A stretch of DNA of 64,000 bases from Nonlabens sp. YIK11. GTDB lineage: Bacteria; Bacteroidota; Bacteroidia; Flavobacteriales; Flavobacteriaceae. Positions 62,277 through 64,000 of this stretch are shown here, piece after piece (position 1 is the stretch's first letter; each line of letters begins with the position of its first letter). The notes beneath the pieces were generated by a model. That model ran no database searches. It was not told the origin of the DNA and worked only from the letters and a program-made list of their open reading frames with translations. The stretch is taken from the NCBI RefSeq assembly GCF_001413925.1, contig NZ_LBMJ01000001.1, positions 2,830,001 through 2,894,000 of the forward strand. The letters run 5' to 3'. The position numbers and the translations under genes are program-made.

Positions 62277-64000
62277 TTAAAAATTATAGATGAATTGTAA
62301 TTGAATGTCGCGACCTATATCTTCTGCATAGAATCGCTGTCTGTTTAAATAATTGCGGTAAGTGGTGTTCAACACGTTGTTGACTCTTAGATTTATTTTC
62401 GCTTTCGCGAAAGCGTAACCAGCACCTACATTCCACAAGCTATAGGCAGCTGGTGATTCTGATATCTCTACCAGTACCGTTTCAATGGTTTGCTGATCAA
62501 TGCGAATGTCAGTCAAGTAATCATTATCAGGAAAACGGGTTTGTTTAAGTACACTTTGATTGGAAAGTCTCAACTCAAGATTATTGACCAGGCCGTTGCT
62601 CCATATCAACTCATTAAAAAACTGGGCTGGCGGCATGTTGATCAACGGCTCATCGTTGGTACGATTCTGCCCATAGATGTATGAAAACCTAGAATGGAGC
62701 GCCAGCTTATCTAGGTTATCCACACCATCTAGTGCACTCTCATAAATATTCCAATTAGCACCTACATCAACACCCGCAAGTACCGCATTGACCTGCTCGT
62801 ATTGATAGATGGGAAACGCACCACGTATGGTCGTCTCCAGTCCGGTAGGTATAAGCTGGATATAATCTTGAACAAAATTGATATAAGGATTCACCTCAAC
62901 ATCAACACCAGTCGAACGCTCCAAAGCTGATTTATGAGCTATAAAATTCAGTTTATAGGATTGCTCTTTTCTCAGATCCAGTTTCCCCAACTCGATGGTC
63001 GCTAGTGCATGGTGCAATCCATCACTAAACAGCTCACTAGGATTAGGCGCACGATTAGCACTGCTCAAGTTTACAGAGAAATCGTAATGATCTCCAGCAA
63101 AATACTTGGCTCCAGCGCTAAAGGCAAACAAATCATAACCAAACTCTGGAACGGTCTCAATCTGGTTATTGATCTCACCTACCTCAAATTGAGGAAATTG
63201 TTGATCATAGCCTAAACCTTCCCAGCGTGAGGTAAAGTAGAATTTTGTGGCACTGATATTATAATAATCATACCGTACACCTGCATCCAGCAACCAATTA
63301 TCACTGGGTCGATGATTGATACCTGCAAAACCACCTACTCTATAACTGTCATAATCAGGTATCAATCGGCGTATTCCTGTATCTGCGTTGGGCCTGTTGG
63401 CTTGCGTCACACCATCGATACCCAATTCGATTTCAGTATCGTCAATACGGTCAATTAGCAAATAGGTTCCTAGGGTTTGCGTTTGCAAATCTATATCCAG
63501 AGACGCCTTGCCCGCATTCTCTCCACGGCGTATATCAAACTCCAATCTATTGTTGAATTGGAACGTATAATCCAACTCTAATTTACCTAGACCTTCCAGT
63601 CTCTTATACGCATTCACTTGTAAGCCATGATGCTGCACTGCTTGTTTAGGTGGTTCTATATCATAGGTAAACTCGTTGATAACAGTAGGCTGCCCAGAAT
63701 TGATGCTGCGCACTAGATCTGCACTGTTCCCTATATGTGAGGCGCGCAGGATTCCCAACTCGCTGTCGTAGAAAGAATACTTGATACTACCACCATATTC
63801 AAACTTTTGATAGCCTAATGCCAGATTTGCGGCATAGGTTGAACTGCCTGTATTGCTTAACACATAATCAGGAGCATCATAGTCGCCCAGACGTTTATAG
63901 GTCAAGGTTCCTTGCTGGTACCAGCCTGATTCATGATAATTTCCCACTGATGCTGTTGCACTACCACCACGACCGTTGGATTGCAATTGTGATATGAATT
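62277..64000 (-). CDS. TonB-dependent receptor, 5' end beyond window
   Basis: About 574 residues of the barrel are visible, and the frame is open through the window edge at 64000, so the plug and signal peptide are missing. SIKYSFYDSELGILRASHIG, DNWLLDAGVRYDYYNIS, SVNLSSANRAPNPSELFSDG and RVNNVLNTTYRNYLNR mark receptor barrel strands, and the protein ends IQLQFIYNF with terminal Phe. The palindrome encodes GYAFAKAKINLR in a late strand. It precedes the lipoprotein at 61705 in one transcript. Confidence 0.9.
   Translation of the reverse strand, partial: FISQLQSNGRGGSATASVGNYHESGWYQQGTLTYKRLGDYDAPDYVLSNTGSSTYAANLALGYQKFEYGGSIKYSFYDSELGILRASHIGNSADLVRSINSGQPTVINEFTYDIEPPKQAVQHHGLQVNAYKRLEGLGKLELDYTFQFNNRLEFDIRRGENAGKASLDIDLQTQTLGTYLLIDRIDDTEIELGIDGVTQANRPNADTGIRRLIPDYDSYRVGGFAGINHRPSDNWLLDAGVRYDYYNISATKFYFTSRWEGLGYDQQFPQFEVGEINNQIETVPEFGYDLFAFSAGAKYFAGDHYDFSVNLSSANRAPNPSELFSDGLHHALATIELGKLDLRKEQSYKLNFIAHKSALERSTGVDVEVNPYINFVQDYIQLIPTGLETTIRGAFPIYQYEQVNAVLAGVDVGANWNIYESALDGVDNLDKLALHSRFSYIYGQNRTNDEPLINMPPAQFFNELIWSNGLVNNLELRLSNQSVLKQTRFPDNDYLTDIRIDQQTIETVLVEISESPAAYSLWNVGAGYAFAKAKINLRVNNVLNTTYRNYLNRQRFYAEDIGRDIQLQFIYNF
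62400..62415. repeat. Dispersed palindrome (coding, frame AFAKA)
   Basis: Perfect 16-mer encoding YAFAKA in the TonB receptor barrel. Confidence 0.95.

Overview
The window looks like chromosome from a marine-type Flavobacteriia (Bacteroidota). Supporting signs are a probable type IX secretion C-terminal domain on a 2611-residue surface protein, the gene order rpmB-rpmG-DUF4295-ftsY, TAnnTTTG-type promoter boxes, SusC/FecA-like TonB receptors, a DUF2256/DASH-cryptochrome/FeS-photolyase cluster, and Bacteroidota-type interspersed repeats. A genus such as Nonlabens is only a guess. No rRNA, tRNA, CRISPR array, transposase or prophage was seen.

Layout. 0-0.7 kb: a GIY-YIG gene and REP-like repeats. 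0.7-24.8 kb: a large surface-polysaccharide locus, almost all on the minus strand. It holds nonulosonic (sialic-type) acid synthesis (NeuB, and NeuA fused to a HAD phosphatase), two acyltransferases, nine GT2 enzymes, one GT4, one GT10 fucosyltransferase, one unclassified GT-B-like protein, a pyruvyl transferase, an FkbM methyltransferase, an ABC exporter (Wzm/Wzt) and a Wza/Wzc pair. 24.8-25.7 kb: a repeat-rich spacer. 25.7-29.4 kb: ABC-F ATPase, methyltransferase, LolD-like ATPase. 29.9-39.3 kb: a three-gene secreted/surface operon (tail-collar protein, giant repeat adhesin, outer-membrane barrel). 39.3-49.9 kb: housekeeping genes (rimO, amidase, ftsY, ribosomal proteins, cinA, Hpt, FAH-family, guaB). 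50-57.6 kb: hemG, a TonB receptor with twin operator-like palindromes, a zinc peptidase, a GH3 protein, a methyltransferase and a flavin reductase. 57.6-61.6 kb: the photolyase/cryptochrome group. 61.7-64 kb: a lipoprotein and the 3' part of another TonB receptor.

The most unusual signal is a 16-bp perfect palindrome, CGCTTTCGCGAAAGCG. Its 14-bp core occurs 16 times in 64 kb where chance predicts well under one. Thirteen copies lie inside genes, in all three reading frames, where they encode (F)AFAKA, RFRES or LSRK in unrelated proteins. One further copy is split by an in-frame 24-bp insertion of a different repeat. In the giant adhesin, one of five paralogous repeat units carries the palindrome and the other four do not. 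This looks like a genome-wide DNA-level element imposed on coding sequence; its function is unknown to me.
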